Origin: Ignavibacteria bacterium
GTDB taxonomy: Bacteria > Bacteroidota > Ignavibacteria > Ignavibacteriales > Ignavibacteriaceae
Direction of reading: 5' to 3'
Length of the DNA: 64,000 bases
Assembly: GCA_017302895.1 (NCBI GenBank)
Contig: JAFLBV010000002.1
Coordinates: 1 to 64,000 of the forward strand
Shown here: piece after piece, positions 7,034-15,718 of the stretch
How positions within the stretch are numbered: position 1 is the stretch's first letter
Layout of the letters: each line of letters starts with the position of its first letter
The notes under the pieces: generated by a model
The model's database searches: none
The model's input: only the letters and a program-made list of their open reading frames with translations
Told to the model about the DNA's origin: nothing
Program-made: the position numbers and the translations under genes

Positions 7034-8407
7034 ATGAAAAATCTTACAGACACACACGCACACTTGTTTTATCCCGATTATGCTGATGAAATCGATCAGG
7101 TGATTGAGAGAGCCCTGGCAGCAGGGGTTGAGTATATTATTGTTCCTGCCACTGACCTTGCGAGTTCCGCTCAGGTCGTTCAACTGACAAAAAAATATGA
7201 AATTATATACGGCTCCGTGGGAGTACATCCCTTGGACAGCAAGGAATGGGACAAAGCCTGGTTGCCACTTCTCGAACAGACAGTATTGGCAAACAAAGAA
7301 AAAATAGTTGCCATTGGCGAGATTGGTCTCGACTATTATTACGATTACTCTCCAAAACAGAAACAAATAGAAGCATTCAGAGATCAACTGGAACTGGCGA
7401 TTAAACTTGATCTTCCTGTGATTGTGCACAATCGTAATTCCGATGATGACATGCTGGAGATTATCAGAGAGTTTACTCCCAGGGGACTCAGAGCACAGTT
7501 TCATTGTTTTAATGCACCGCTCGAGCATGCTCTTGAGTATGTCAGAATGGGACACATGATCTCTTTTACAGGTAACATCACCTTTAAAAAAGCGGAGGAC
7601 CTTCGACTGATAGCAGCAAAGGTTCATCCCGAACACCTTCTACTCGAGACTGATTCGCCGTTTATGACTCCCGTTCCTTTCAGAGGAAAGCGGAATGAAC
7701 CTGGACATGTTCAGTATGTTGCAGAAGAACTGGCGAAACTTCACCATCTTACAGTTGACGACATTGCCCGGATTACAGCTTACAACGCATGGCGATTCTT
7801 CAAAATCGGGAAGGCTCCCGAAACTTCGATTGCTTATCAGATAGGCACGGCCTTATATGTAAATGTGACAAACCGTTGTAATGCCGATTGCGTTTTCTGT
7901 GGAAGGAAGGATTCTCCATTTCTGGCAGGATATAACCTCGGGATGGATAAAAACAACGAACCGGGTATTCAGCAATACATACACGCCATCGGTGCTCCGA
8001 TGAAATATTCCGAGATAGTTTTTTGCGGATATGGTGAACCTACTATCAGATGGGATGTGGTGAAAGTTGTTGCGGGATTTGTGAAGGAGAACGGGGGAAA
8101 GACCCGCATTAACACCAACGGGCATGGAAATGTGATAAATCACAGAGATATCACCCCTGAAATGAGAGGCCTTATAGATACCGTTTCAGTCAGTCTGAAT
8201 GCCACTGATTCCAAAAAGTACGCTGAATTGATGCGGGTGGATGAAAGTATGTATGCTGAAATGCTGGATTTTACGAGAAAAGCTAAAGCATTCGTACCGA
8301 ATGTAGTTTTATCAGTTGTAGGAATTCCAGAGGTGGATATAGAAAAAGCCCGCTCGATAGCAGTTGACGAGATTGGTGTCAACTTCAGGGAACGGACTTA
8401 TTTTTAA
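7034..8407 (+). CDS. TatD-family metal hydrolase fused to a TatD-associated radical SAM domain
   Basis: Residues 1 to about 260 form a TatD-type metal-dependent hydrolase: THAHL at 7-11, GEIGLDYYYD, PVIVHNR, QFHCF and LLETDSPF supply the metal ligands. After a short linker, residues 270-457 form a small radical SAM domain. Its cluster motif is CNADCVFC (C282, C286, C289) and it contains an FCGYGEPTIRWDVV segment. TatD proteins are DNases or amidohydrolases. A radical SAM protein linked to TatD is a recognised arrangement, fused or adjacent, but its chemistry is not established. The domain is short for a radical SAM enzyme yet complete for this subfamily as I know it. No partner substrate gene is next to it; a LolA-like gene converges 16 bases away. 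Confidence 0.88.
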   Translation: MKNLTDTHAHLFYPDYADEIDQVIERALAAGVEYIIVPATDLASSAQVVQLTKKYEIIYGSVGVHPLDSKEWDKAWLPLLEQTVLANKEKIVAIGEIGLDYYYDYSPKQKQIEAFRDQLELAIKLDLPVIVHNRNSDDDMLEIIREFTPRGLRAQFHCFNAPLEHALEYVRMGHMISFTGNITFKKAEDLRLIAAKVHPEHLLLETDSPFMTPVPFRGKRNEPGHVQYVAEELAKLHHLTVDDIARITAYNAWRFFKIGKAPETSIAYQIGTALYVNVTNRCNADCVFCGRKDSPFLAGYNLGMDKNNEPGIQQYIHAIGAPMKYSEIVFCGYGEPTIRWDVVKVVAGFVKENGGKTRINTNGHGNVINHRDITPEMRGLIDTVSVSLNATDSKKYAELMRVDESMYAEMLDFTRKAKAFVPNVVLSVVGIPEVDIEKARSIAVDEIGVNFRERTYF

Positions 8408-8423
8408 GATTTAGTATACCGGG

Positions 8424-9134
8424 TTATTTCGGCATTACAAAGATTTTATCATCAACTTTTGGGTCGATTTCGTTGGAATCGAGAGCCATTTTGTAGATTG
8501 TTTGTCCTTCGGCTTTTACTTCAATGTCGAAGGCTATCTTCATACCGTCAATATCTTTATAGTTGGAAGGATAAATCTCCATCTCAACCGGTTGACCACC
8601 CATCACGGTTTTTGAGGTTTGCTTCAGGATCATGAATGATTCTTTATCGAGATAGATTTTATAACTGTCTTTTTCGGCATCTTTAAGTTCAATCACGAAG
8701 CACTCAACACCCTCGACTTTTTCGTTGGGGAGCAGCTCAGCAGTATATCCCTTGGTTTTGTAATCCCAGAGCGCTCCATCCATATCAGCCTGAACCTTTA
8801 AGTTCTTTAGCTGGTCGGCAGGTATTTCGGCAGGTTCACCATCACCCATAAATGGATTGGTTGACCAGCCTTTCACACCATCGAATGCCTGGATCATTGT
8901 TAGACCCTGGAATGTGACTTCGAATCTAAGTTTTAACGGTCTTGCATAGGTCATTTTGAAAGGAAGGTTCTGGCCCATCTGGGAGAGTTTGCCTTTTGAC
9001 AACATGGTATTTACTTTAACAAGTTTTTCCTGTCCAATGGCTTTGTAATATTTTGCGAGCACTTCATCGAGTGTTTGAGCATGAATTGAAGTGGCAAGAA
9101 ATAGAAAGAGGGATAGAACAATGAAATTCTTCAC
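8424..9134 (-). CDS. Secreted protein resembling outer-membrane lipoprotein-sorting (LolA/LolB-like) proteins
   Basis: The GTG at 9134 is chosen as start, because GGAG lies at suitable distance and it is followed directly by a signal peptide (VKNFIVLSLFLFLATSIHAQ). A longer frame to 9215 adds only an unlikely N-terminal extension. The mature part begins TLDEVLAKYYKAIGQEKL, the usual opening of periplasmic LolA-superfamily proteins in Bacteroidota, and continues as a single beta-rich domain. Phrases such as FDGVKGWSTNPFMG, YKIYLDKESFMILKQT and YPSNYKDIDGMKIAFDIE fit a half-barrel that holds lipid or lipoprotein. The true ligand is unknown. It is probably periplasmic. About 236 residues. Confidence 0.7.
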   Translation of the reverse strand: MKNFIVLSLFLFLATSIHAQTLDEVLAKYYKAIGQEKLVKVNTMLSKGKLSQMGQNLPFKMTYARPLKLRFEVTFQGLTMIQAFDGVKGWSTNPFMGDGEPAEIPADQLKNLKVQADMDGALWDYKTKGYTAELLPNEKVEGVECFVIELKDAEKDSYKIYLDKESFMILKQTSKTVMGGQPVEMEIYPSNYKDIDGMKIAFDIEVKAEGQTIYKMALDSNEIDPKVDDKIFVMPK

Positions 9135-9327
9135 AGTATTCTCCGAATTAATGAATAAAAATTCAAATCTTATATGTAAAATAACATTTTCTTCAAAAAG
9201 ATTCCCGATAGTCAATTTCGGGTTGATTTGAGAGTTAAATCATTTTTTTTGAACAATCAACTGTTTATCTTTACTTTCATCAAAAAATATTTTAATAAAT
9301 TCAATTCAATCAAGAAAAAGGCATTTT

Positions 9328-9978
9328 ATGTTCAAAATCAAATTTTTTCTGTTAGTTTCATTCATTATTTCAGTCTCTTCGCTCAATGCTCAGATTTTTG
9401 AGGGAAAAGTCACTATGACCATTTACGACGCAAAATCGCAGGAACTCAAGGATGTAGAGTATTACACGAATGGCAAGGAATCCGCGATACTGGCTGAAGA
9501 AGAAGGAATGAAAGTCTCCATCATGATGAAAGAGAATAAAATGCTGATGGTGATGCATGCTCAAAAATTATATATGGAAATACCTCTTGACGGCGAAAAC
9601 AAAGCAAACGATACTTCCAAAAATATTCAGGACGCTGTTGTAAATACTGGTGAAACAAAAATGATCAACGGGTTGAATTGTACAAAATACATCATTAAAT
9701 CCGGTGATCTTGAAAACGGTATCGCCTGGTTTACGAAAGACTTGGGCGGATTTTTCCTGTTCAAGCTGGATCAGGGAGCGGAGAGCAAAGGGAGCGTGAT
9801 GGGAGCGTTGGGTCAGTTTGCCGATCTTTTCCCGGTACTCGTTTTGGATATAAAAGACGGTAAAGAAGTCAAGATGCTTGAAACTACAAAAGCCGAAGTG
9901 ATGCCTGTACCGGCGAGTATTTTCGAAGTACCAAAAGATTATAAGTCACTCCTTGATCAAATGATGCAACAGAAATAG
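9328..9978 (+). CDS. Secreted DUF4412-like protein
   Basis: The 216-residue protein begins with a clear signal peptide (MFKIKFFLLVSFIISVSSLNAQ) followed by a beta-rich domain. The pattern FEGKVTMTIYD, YYTNGKESAI, GETKMINGLNCTKYIIK, IAWFTKDLGGF and VPASIFEVPKDYKSL fits the DUF4412 family of periplasmic proteins, which is structurally close to LolA/LppX-like folds. The function is not known. AAAAAGG precedes the ATG. The pyrophosphatase gene follows 27 bases later and may be co-transcribed. It is divergent from the LolA-like gene, so both may handle lipids or lipoproteins in the envelope (inference). Confidence 0.7.
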   Translation: MFKIKFFLLVSFIISVSSLNAQIFEGKVTMTIYDAKSQELKDVEYYTNGKESAILAEEEGMKVSIMMKENKMLMVMHAQKLYMEIPLDGENKANDTSKNIQDAVVNTGETKMINGLNCTKYIIKSGDLENGIAWFTKDLGGFFLFKLDQGAESKGSVMGALGQFADLFPVLVLDIKDGKEVKMLETTKAEVMPVPASIFEVPKDYKSLLDQMMQQK

Positions 9979-10005
9979 AAATCTGACAAGAAACGGAGAA
10001 TTTTA

Positions 10006-10689
10006 ATGTTGGATGTGAAGAAAGATCCCATTTGGAAAATGATGGGTTTGTTGTTCAAACCCCACCCATGGCACGGGATTCCGATCGGTGATAATGCCCC
10101 TGACAAAATAACGGTATTTATAGAAATTGTTCCTACCGACACGGTTAAATATGAAATTGACAAGGGCACGGGGTACCTCAAAGTTGACCGTCCACAACGG
10201 TTTTCAAATGTTAGTCCGTGTATGTACGGGCTGATACCCCAGACCTTTTGTGCTGAAAATGTTGCCGCATATTGTGATGAAAAGACGGGAAGAAAAGGTA
10301 TTATCGGTGACGGTGATCCTTTGGATATATGTGTTCTTTCTGAAAAAACCATAACGATGGGTGGAATCACACTTGAGGCGATTCCCATAGGCGGATTAAG
10401 GATGCTCGATGGTGATGAGGCTGATGACAAAATTATTGCCGTTATGAAAGGTGATGCCATATATGGAAATATGCGGGACATCCATGAATGTCCGCCTTCA
10501 CTTATTGAGCGGTTAAGGCACTACTTCCTTACTTATAAAGACATTCCGGGGTCTTCGAAAGCCCGCACTGAGATTACTCATATTTACGGCAGGGAAGAGG
10601 CACATGAAGTAATCAGAAGAAGCCAGCTTGACTATGAAAGCAGATTTGGCGGCATAGAGGAGATGCTTACAGACATCCTTCGCGGTTAG
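10006..10689 (+). CDS. ppa: Inorganic pyrophosphatase (family I, soluble)
   Basis: This 227-residue enzyme hydrolyses pyrophosphate to two phosphates and so drives biosynthetic reactions forward. The family I signature DGDPLDICVL lies near residues 102-111, and its three aspartates bind Mg. VKYEIDKGTGYLKVDRP, MYGLIPQTFC and GLRMLDGDEADDKIIAV are the other conserved blocks. The N terminus is some 30-40 residues longer than in E. coli. The stop overlaps the stop of the converging histidine kinase gene by three bases. A strong hairpin 26 bases downstream, inside that kinase gene, probably ends its transcript. Confidence 0.93.
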   Translation: MLDVKKDPIWKMMGLLFKPHPWHGIPIGDNAPDKITVFIEIVPTDTVKYEIDKGTGYLKVDRPQRFSNVSPCMYGLIPQTFCAENVAAYCDEKTGRKGIIGDGDPLDICVLSEKTITMGGITLEAIPIGGLRMLDGDEADDKIIAVMKGDAIYGNMRDIHECPPSLIERLRHYFLTYKDIPGSSKARTEITHIYGREEAHEVIRRSQLDYESRFGGIEEMLTDILRG

Positions 10690-13025
10690 TCATTATAAAT
10701 ATCAAACATCATGCAAGTGCCCTCACCGAGGGCACTTTCTATTTGTAAAGCAGATCCGTTAATATTCAAAAAGTTCTTTATGATAATCAATCCGATGCCG
10801 GTTCCTTTTTCATTATCAGTTCCGGGTTTCGACTTGATCGAATTCTCATTCAAGATCCTGTAAATCTCATCCTGAGGTATTCCTGTACCTGTATCACAAA
10901 CCCTTACTGAAATTTTATTGTCACTCGACAGACCAGCATGAATTTTTATGGTGCCGTTTCCGGGTGTGTATTTTATCGAATTGGCGACCAGATTTCGAAG
11001 GATGGTGTCGAGCATGAATTTATCGAACCTGACGGGTGGCAAATTTTTCTGGACAGCATTCTCGATTGTTACTGATTTGACTTCCGCAAGGGGAGCAACT
11101 GTAAGAATGGTCCCCTCTACAATATTATAGAGATCCAGCGGCTCTTTTATCACGGTTAATGATTTACTTTGGGTTCTTGCCCAACTGAGAAGATTTTCTA
11201 AAATCTGTAAAGTGGCGATTGCTGTTCGTTGTGAGTCTTTCAGAAGTTTGAATTTTTCTTCTTCTGTCATCTCATAATACTCGTCGATGAGGATGTCAGC
11301 GATATTGATCAAGAGAACAAACGGATTTCTCAAATCATGAGCGAGTATTGAAATCAGACGGTCTTTACTGTCGTTTAATTTAATCAGTTCCTCCTCCGAC
11401 CGGGTTAATCTTTGCAGGTACTGCTTGATCGTTTTTTCTGCATTCTTAAGAGAAGTGATGTTAGCTGCATAAAGAACTATTTTCTCCACTTCATCTCCCT
11501 TGCTCAAGGCCGGGTAAAAATTCAGATTGAAGTTGTAATTGATCCCGTTTTCAGATTGAAATTCGACTTCCTCAATAAATGAATTTTTTTCCTCCTTTAT
11601 TCGTTTCAGTCGTTCCGGAGTGAGAATCGAACCCATCTTCATTTTCACGAACATATCGCTTATCTTCGATTTATTTCTGATCAGGATTTCACTGTTCGAA
11701 GCGTTTATAAGCATAAAGGGGTCGGTCACAGAATTGATCATATCCTGAACGAGTCGTAATGAGGCTCTTTTTTGATAGAAAATGACAAGAACAGTTATAA
11801 GTAAGGAACCGAGTGCTATAAAAATGATCAGGTATATCATGAAATTGCGGCTGTTTTGAAGCTCCTGAAGTTGCTGTTGCTCCGAAAGTGTCCTGATTTC
11901 CTGATCTTTTAATTTTATTTCGTAGTCTATACTCTTTAACAACAGATTATTGTAAGAAGATCTTGTAAAGAGGCTGTCTCTCTGTTGTATTAGCATATCT
12001 GCATATTTAATAGCCGTTTCAGAATCATTCTGTGCTTTGGCGATGTTAAAAAGTGCTATATAAGCCTCCGTCAAAGCAACTTTAAAGTTAAATCGCTTTG
12101 CGAGTTGCACCGCTTCTTCCAGTCTTTTGATTGCTTCACCCGGCTGATTGTCCTTCCTGAAGTATTCCGCGAGTTCAATCCATGTCTCACATTTTCCACG
12201 CGGGTCGTTCAATTTTTCAAATATCCCCGCAGCCTTCAGTGTGTATTCTATTGCTTTGCTGTATTGTCCTTGATCGGCATAAATCCGAGCGAAACTTTTG
12301 TAAACAATTCCCGTTCCACCTTCGTACCTGTACTTGACGCTTAATGAATATGCTGTATCGAGATAACTTGAAGCCAGAGTATAAAGTTTCTTCTTGCGGT
12401 AAATTGAGGCAAGATTTGTGTAGGTCCTCGCGAGAGAATTGTAATCCCTTGTTTTTTTCTTTAGTTCGAGAGAGAGGAGGGTATATTTCTCAGAGTTCTG
12501 ATAGTCTTGCTCCATCGAGTATGCTATTGCGAGATTGTTATAGAGTTTGGAGAGCTTGTCCTGGTTGTTATCATGTTTCCTAAATTCCAGTGCCATCTCA
12601 TAAAATCGGATCGCCTGCTTTCCATCTCCAAGAAAGTAGAAAGCCAATCCGATGTAGTTGTGTGAATCGGCTATAAGGACGGGGATTTTATACTTCTCAC
12701 CAATGGCTCTTGCTTTCATTGCGTAGGTAACCACTGAATCGTAATAACCAAGATTGGTAAAATTAACCGCAATCGCAGTATATGCAGTTCCTTCAGTCAG
12801 TGGATCTTTTTCTTTTCGGGCAAGTGCTGCGGCCTCAAATCCCTGTCTGGTTCCGAGGAGGGGATCGACATCCTTATACTGGAATGAGAGTTGTACAAGA
12901 GTTGCAGCTTTTATGGCACCGGTCTGTTTGGATGCAGCAGACAGGAGTGAATCAATCGATGTGCCATAAGTTGTTTCGACCGTTAAAAACAGAAACAACA
13001 AAAGCCGGCATAATTTATATTTCAT
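10686..13025 (-). CDS. TPR-containing membrane sensor histidine kinase
   Basis: The 779-residue protein starts at ATG 13025, followed by a signal peptide. A longer frame to 13256 is rejected because it would cover the leader of the divergent MFS gene. Residues of about 30-330 are TPR repeats (NYIGLAFYFLGDGKQAIRFY, NNLAIAYSMEQDYQNSEKY and similar), presumably periplasmic. A coiled region and one membrane helix (MIYLIIFIALGSLLITVLVIF) at about 390-412 follow, then a PAS-like domain. HisKA has the phospho-acceptor histidine in ILAHDLRNPF near residue 562. The C-terminal ATPase domain has N (NLVANSIKYT), G1 (DTGTGIP) and G2 (GTGIGLIII) boxes. No response regulator is adjacent. The last codons form a hairpin that appears to serve the converging ppa gene. 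Confidence 0.88.
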   Translation of the reverse strand: MKYKLCRLLLFLFLTVETTYGTSIDSLLSAASKQTGAIKAATLVQLSFQYKDVDPLLGTRQGFEAAALARKEKDPLTEGTAYTAIAVNFTNLGYYDSVVTYAMKARAIGEKYKIPVLIADSHNYIGLAFYFLGDGKQAIRFYEMALEFRKHDNNQDKLSKLYNNLAIAYSMEQDYQNSEKYTLLSLELKKKTRDYNSLARTYTNLASIYRKKKLYTLASSYLDTAYSLSVKYRYEGGTGIVYKSFARIYADQGQYSKAIEYTLKAAGIFEKLNDPRGKCETWIELAEYFRKDNQPGEAIKRLEEAVQLAKRFNFKVALTEAYIALFNIAKAQNDSETAIKYADMLIQQRDSLFTRSSYNNLLLKSIDYEIKLKDQEIRTLSEQQQLQELQNSRNFMIYLIIFIALGSLLITVLVIFYQKRASLRLVQDMINSVTDPFMLINASNSEILIRNKSKISDMFVKMKMGSILTPERLKRIKEEKNSFIEEVEFQSENGINYNFNLNFYPALSKGDEVEKIVLYAANITSLKNAEKTIKQYLQRLTRSEEELIKLNDSKDRLISILAHDLRNPFVLLINIADILIDEYYEMTEEEKFKLLKDSQRTAIATLQILENLLSWARTQSKSLTVIKEPLDLYNIVEGTILTVAPLAEVKSVTIENAVQKNLPPVRFDKFMLDTILRNLVANSIKYTPGNGTIKIHAGLSSDNKISVRVCDTGTGIPQDEIYRILNENSIKSKPGTDNEKGTGIGLIIIKNFLNINGSALQIESALGEGTCMMFDIYND
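10715..10745 (+). terminator. Intrinsic terminator of ppa, embedded in the 3' end of the kinase gene
   Basis: AAGTGCCCTC (10715-10724) and GAGGGCACTT (10728-10737) form a perfect 10-bp stem with a 3-base loop, followed by TCTATTTG. On the other strand these bases encode the kinase C-terminal residues SALGEGTC. The T-run is short, so terminator strength is uncertain. Confidence 0.65.
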
Positions 13026-13089
13026 TGTGTGAAGTATTTTATCATTTTTGAAGAGGTAAAATAAAGATTTTTTCTGTAAACAATAATAA

Positions 13090-14301
13090 ATGTTAAAAAG
13101 ATATCTAAAACAATCCATGTCCCGAAAGTGGGAGAGAACCCTTTTTATCCTTGTGGTTTGCCAGTTTTTTGCAATGGGTGGAATGAGTGCTTTAATTCCC
13201 TTTCTTCCACTGTTCATAAGGGAGCTTGGGATAGCCACGACAAATGAAATTGCCATCTGGAGCGGGATTGTTTTTGCCGGCCCGTTCGTGACGGCCTTGA
13301 TTGCCCAGCCGATGTGGGGTGCTTTGGGGGATAAACGGGGCAGAAAGCCGATGGTAGTGCGTGCTTTGCTCGGATTGTCGATTGCTCAGGTTTTAATTTA
13401 TTTTGTACCGAATGTTTACTGGTTGCTTGGAATGAGACTTTTACAGGGAACATTAAGTGGATATAATGTCGCGGCGATGTCTTTAATCACAGCCATCGCA
13501 CCAAAAGAACGACAGGGTTATTCCATCAGTTTGCTTCAATCGGCAAGCAACGGAGGGGTAGTGATTGGACCCGTGATCGGAGGCCTGCTTTCAGAAATTC
13601 TTGGTTTTAGAGGAGTGTTTCTGGTGGTGGGGCTTGCGATAGCTCTGCTGGCGGTTGTTGTGATAATGTTTGTTGATAAGGATTCACATGCTCCTGACAA
13701 GGAAGAAGAAATCAGGGTGAGAGACAATATCAGAACCATGCTGAATGACCGGGTTTTATTGGGCACAGCATCGCTCATACTGTTGACTTCACTGGGGATT
13801 TCCTCTCTCAGGCCCATATTTGTTTTGTATATCGAAAGTTTCAATTTACCAACTGAGTATTCTCTTGCTTTTATGGCAGGAAGTTTATATAGTATTCTTG
13901 GGATTTTTTCAACCATCAGTTCGGCTTATTTCGGAAAAATTGTCGATACAGCAGTTCTTAGAAAGGTCCTGGGATTTGCCTCACTGGGAACAGGCCTGAT
14001 GTATGTTCTCCATCCGTTCATTACCAATGTATATCTTTTGATACCTGCACGGACAGTATTAGGCTTATGTTATGGGGTTATTGTGCCAGTTCTATTCACA
14101 AAAATATCGACACATGCGAGTGGAAAAAATAAAGGAGGCATACTCGCACTCGCGATGAGTTCGCAAACTTTGGGGGTGATTTTCGGCTCCATTCTATCGG
14201 GTAACCTGGTGAACTGGTTTGGAGTCCGCTACCCGTTTTTGATTATCGGTGTGTTTTTCCTCTCCATCTTTGCCATCACTCCCTTCCTCAGGAATGATTA
14301 A
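13090..14301 (+). CDS. MFS transporter, drug-exporter-like (DHA1 type)
   Basis: The 403-residue protein has about 12 hydrophobic segments in two halves of six, joined by a charged loop near residues 200-215 (DKDSHAPDKEEEIRVRD). The signature MFS motif A, GALGDKRGRKPMV, lies after the second helix at about residues 77-89. A motif C-like GPVIGG segment in helix 5 is typical of proton-driven exporters. It should sit in the inner membrane and export small molecules; the substrate is unknown. It is divergent from the TPR histidine kinase across 64 bases and ends overlapping the converging MATE gene by four bases. Confidence 0.85.
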   Translation: MLKRYLKQSMSRKWERTLFILVVCQFFAMGGMSALIPFLPLFIRELGIATTNEIAIWSGIVFAGPFVTALIAQPMWGALGDKRGRKPMVVRALLGLSIAQVLIYFVPNVYWLLGMRLLQGTLSGYNVAAMSLITAIAPKERQGYSISLLQSASNGGVVIGPVIGGLLSEILGFRGVFLVVGLAIALLAVVVIMFVDKDSHAPDKEEEIRVRDNIRTMLNDRVLLGTASLILLTSLGISSLRPIFVLYIESFNLPTEYSLAFMAGSLYSILGIFSTISSAYFGKIVDTAVLRKVLGFASLGTGLMYVLHPFITNVYLLIPARTVLGLCYGVIVPVLFTKISTHASGKNKGGILALAMSSQTLGVIFGSILSGNLVNWFGVRYPFLIIGVFFLSIFAITPFLRND

Positions 14302-15659
14302 AACGATTTCATCGAGTGCCATTTTCCGGTGTGAAATTTTATATACATCACGACCATGTAAATTGTCGTATATAGAATCAGAGCCGACCAAGCACCGGGC
14401 AACCCGTATCCAAGATAGATTCCAAGGAAATATGACATCGGCACCAGGATCAGGAGATTGGTAATTACCTCTACCATCATTACAAAGGTGGTTTTCCCGG
14501 TTGATTGTAATCCATATGCGAAAACTATACCCGCTCCGAAAAATATTTGAGCAAAGCCTGCAAATTTTATTGCCGGAATGGCTGCGTTTATGACCGAATC
14601 TTTTTCAGTAGTGATATGCAGCAGAACTTCAGGAAAGAAAATGAATATTGTGGAAAGTATAAGTGTGTATATTGTCGCAAGTTTTGCAGTTTCATAACCA
14701 AATGTCTTCGCGCCGGCAATGTTATCTTTCCCGAGTTCATTACCCACTAGGGTCTGAGCGGCAATTCCAAACCCGTTGGATGGCAAGAATGAGAGAAAAA
14801 GAGTGGAAATGATAGCCTGAGTTGCGGCTTGCTGATTTATGCCGAGTAATCCGGTAATTGCAACAAAAGAGAGGAATCCTACGAGGATAAAAACATTTTG
14901 GAAAGAAACGGGAACTGACAATTTCAAAATTCTTTTGATAATCTCCGGGACAATTTTCAGACTTTTGCCAAAATGATATTTTTCCCTGTAGTTTCTGAAA
15001 CCAAGAAAAACAATAAAATAATAAATTGCATCAAACACTGTCGCGAGAGAAGATCCGAGAGATGCACCGGCAATTCCCATCTCGGGGGCGCCCAGTTTCC
15101 CGTATATGAACATGTAATTGAACAGAATATTCAAAAGATTTATCATTATCGCCGAGAACATGAAAACTTTTGTATTTCCCGTTCCGAAAAAGAACCCTCT
15201 GAATGAAACTGTAATCATGAAGAAGGGGAGTCCGAGGTATCTCCAGATCATGTATTGTGCGGCATAATCGGCAACTTTATCATCTTTTGAGAGAAATCCG
15301 GATATCCAGTCGGCAGTTACCCATCCAATGATAGCCATTAGCGTACCAATCGTCACGGTGAGTACGAATGAATTGAAAAGCACAGCACTGATGCCGGCAT
15401 AGTTTTTTTCACCATAACGGCGTGCAACGAGTATGTGAGTTCCGGTGGAAAGGGAAGAACAGATGCTCACTACCGCCCAGGTGGCGAGTAATCCCAAACC
15501 CATTGCTGCCAAAGTATATTCCGGATCCGGAAGCCTGCCAACCATGGCAGTGTCAACGAGAGAAAGAATCATCTGAGTTGAAAGTCCGGCAATAACAGGT
15601 AAAGCCAGTTTGAGGATGGTGCCGGAGTAAGCCGGATCAGGTAGAATTTTCTTAAGCAT
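14298..15659 (-). CDS. MATE-family efflux transporter
   Basis: This 453-residue membrane protein has about 12 helices in two similar halves. LALPVIAGLSTQMILSLVDTAMVGRLPD near the N terminus and a second-half equivalent (SVPVSFQNVFILVGFLSFVAITGLLG) are typical of MATE antiporters. These export cationic drugs or other organics in exchange for Na+ or H+. GFGIAAQTLVGNELG is the usual motif of the second half. It converges on the MFS exporter with a four-base overlap, with no terminator visible between them. A second MATE gene is found at 58024. Confidence 0.9.
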   Translation of the reverse strand: MLKKILPDPAYSGTILKLALPVIAGLSTQMILSLVDTAMVGRLPDPEYTLAAMGLGLLATWAVVSICSSLSTGTHILVARRYGEKNYAGISAVLFNSFVLTVTIGTLMAIIGWVTADWISGFLSKDDKVADYAAQYMIWRYLGLPFFMITVSFRGFFFGTGNTKVFMFSAIMINLLNILFNYMFIYGKLGAPEMGIAGASLGSSLATVFDAIYYFIVFLGFRNYREKYHFGKSLKIVPEIIKRILKLSVPVSFQNVFILVGFLSFVAITGLLGINQQAATQAIISTLFLSFLPSNGFGIAAQTLVGNELGKDNIAGAKTFGYETAKLATIYTLILSTIFIFFPEVLLHITTEKDSVINAAIPAIKFAGFAQIFFGAGIVFAYGLQSTGKTTFVMMVEVITNLLILVPMSYFLGIYLGYGLPGAWSALILYTTIYMVVMYIKFHTGKWHSMKSF

Positions 15660-15718
15660 GCAATTTTGATTTATAAAAGAAGCACAATTTACGAAAAGCA
15701 GTGAAAATTTGAAAGACT

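Noticed and set aside
13026..13256. 77-residue N-terminal extension of the TPR histidine kinase
   Set aside because: It would run through the start and leader of the divergent MFS gene. The ATG at 13025 is directly followed by a good signal peptide.
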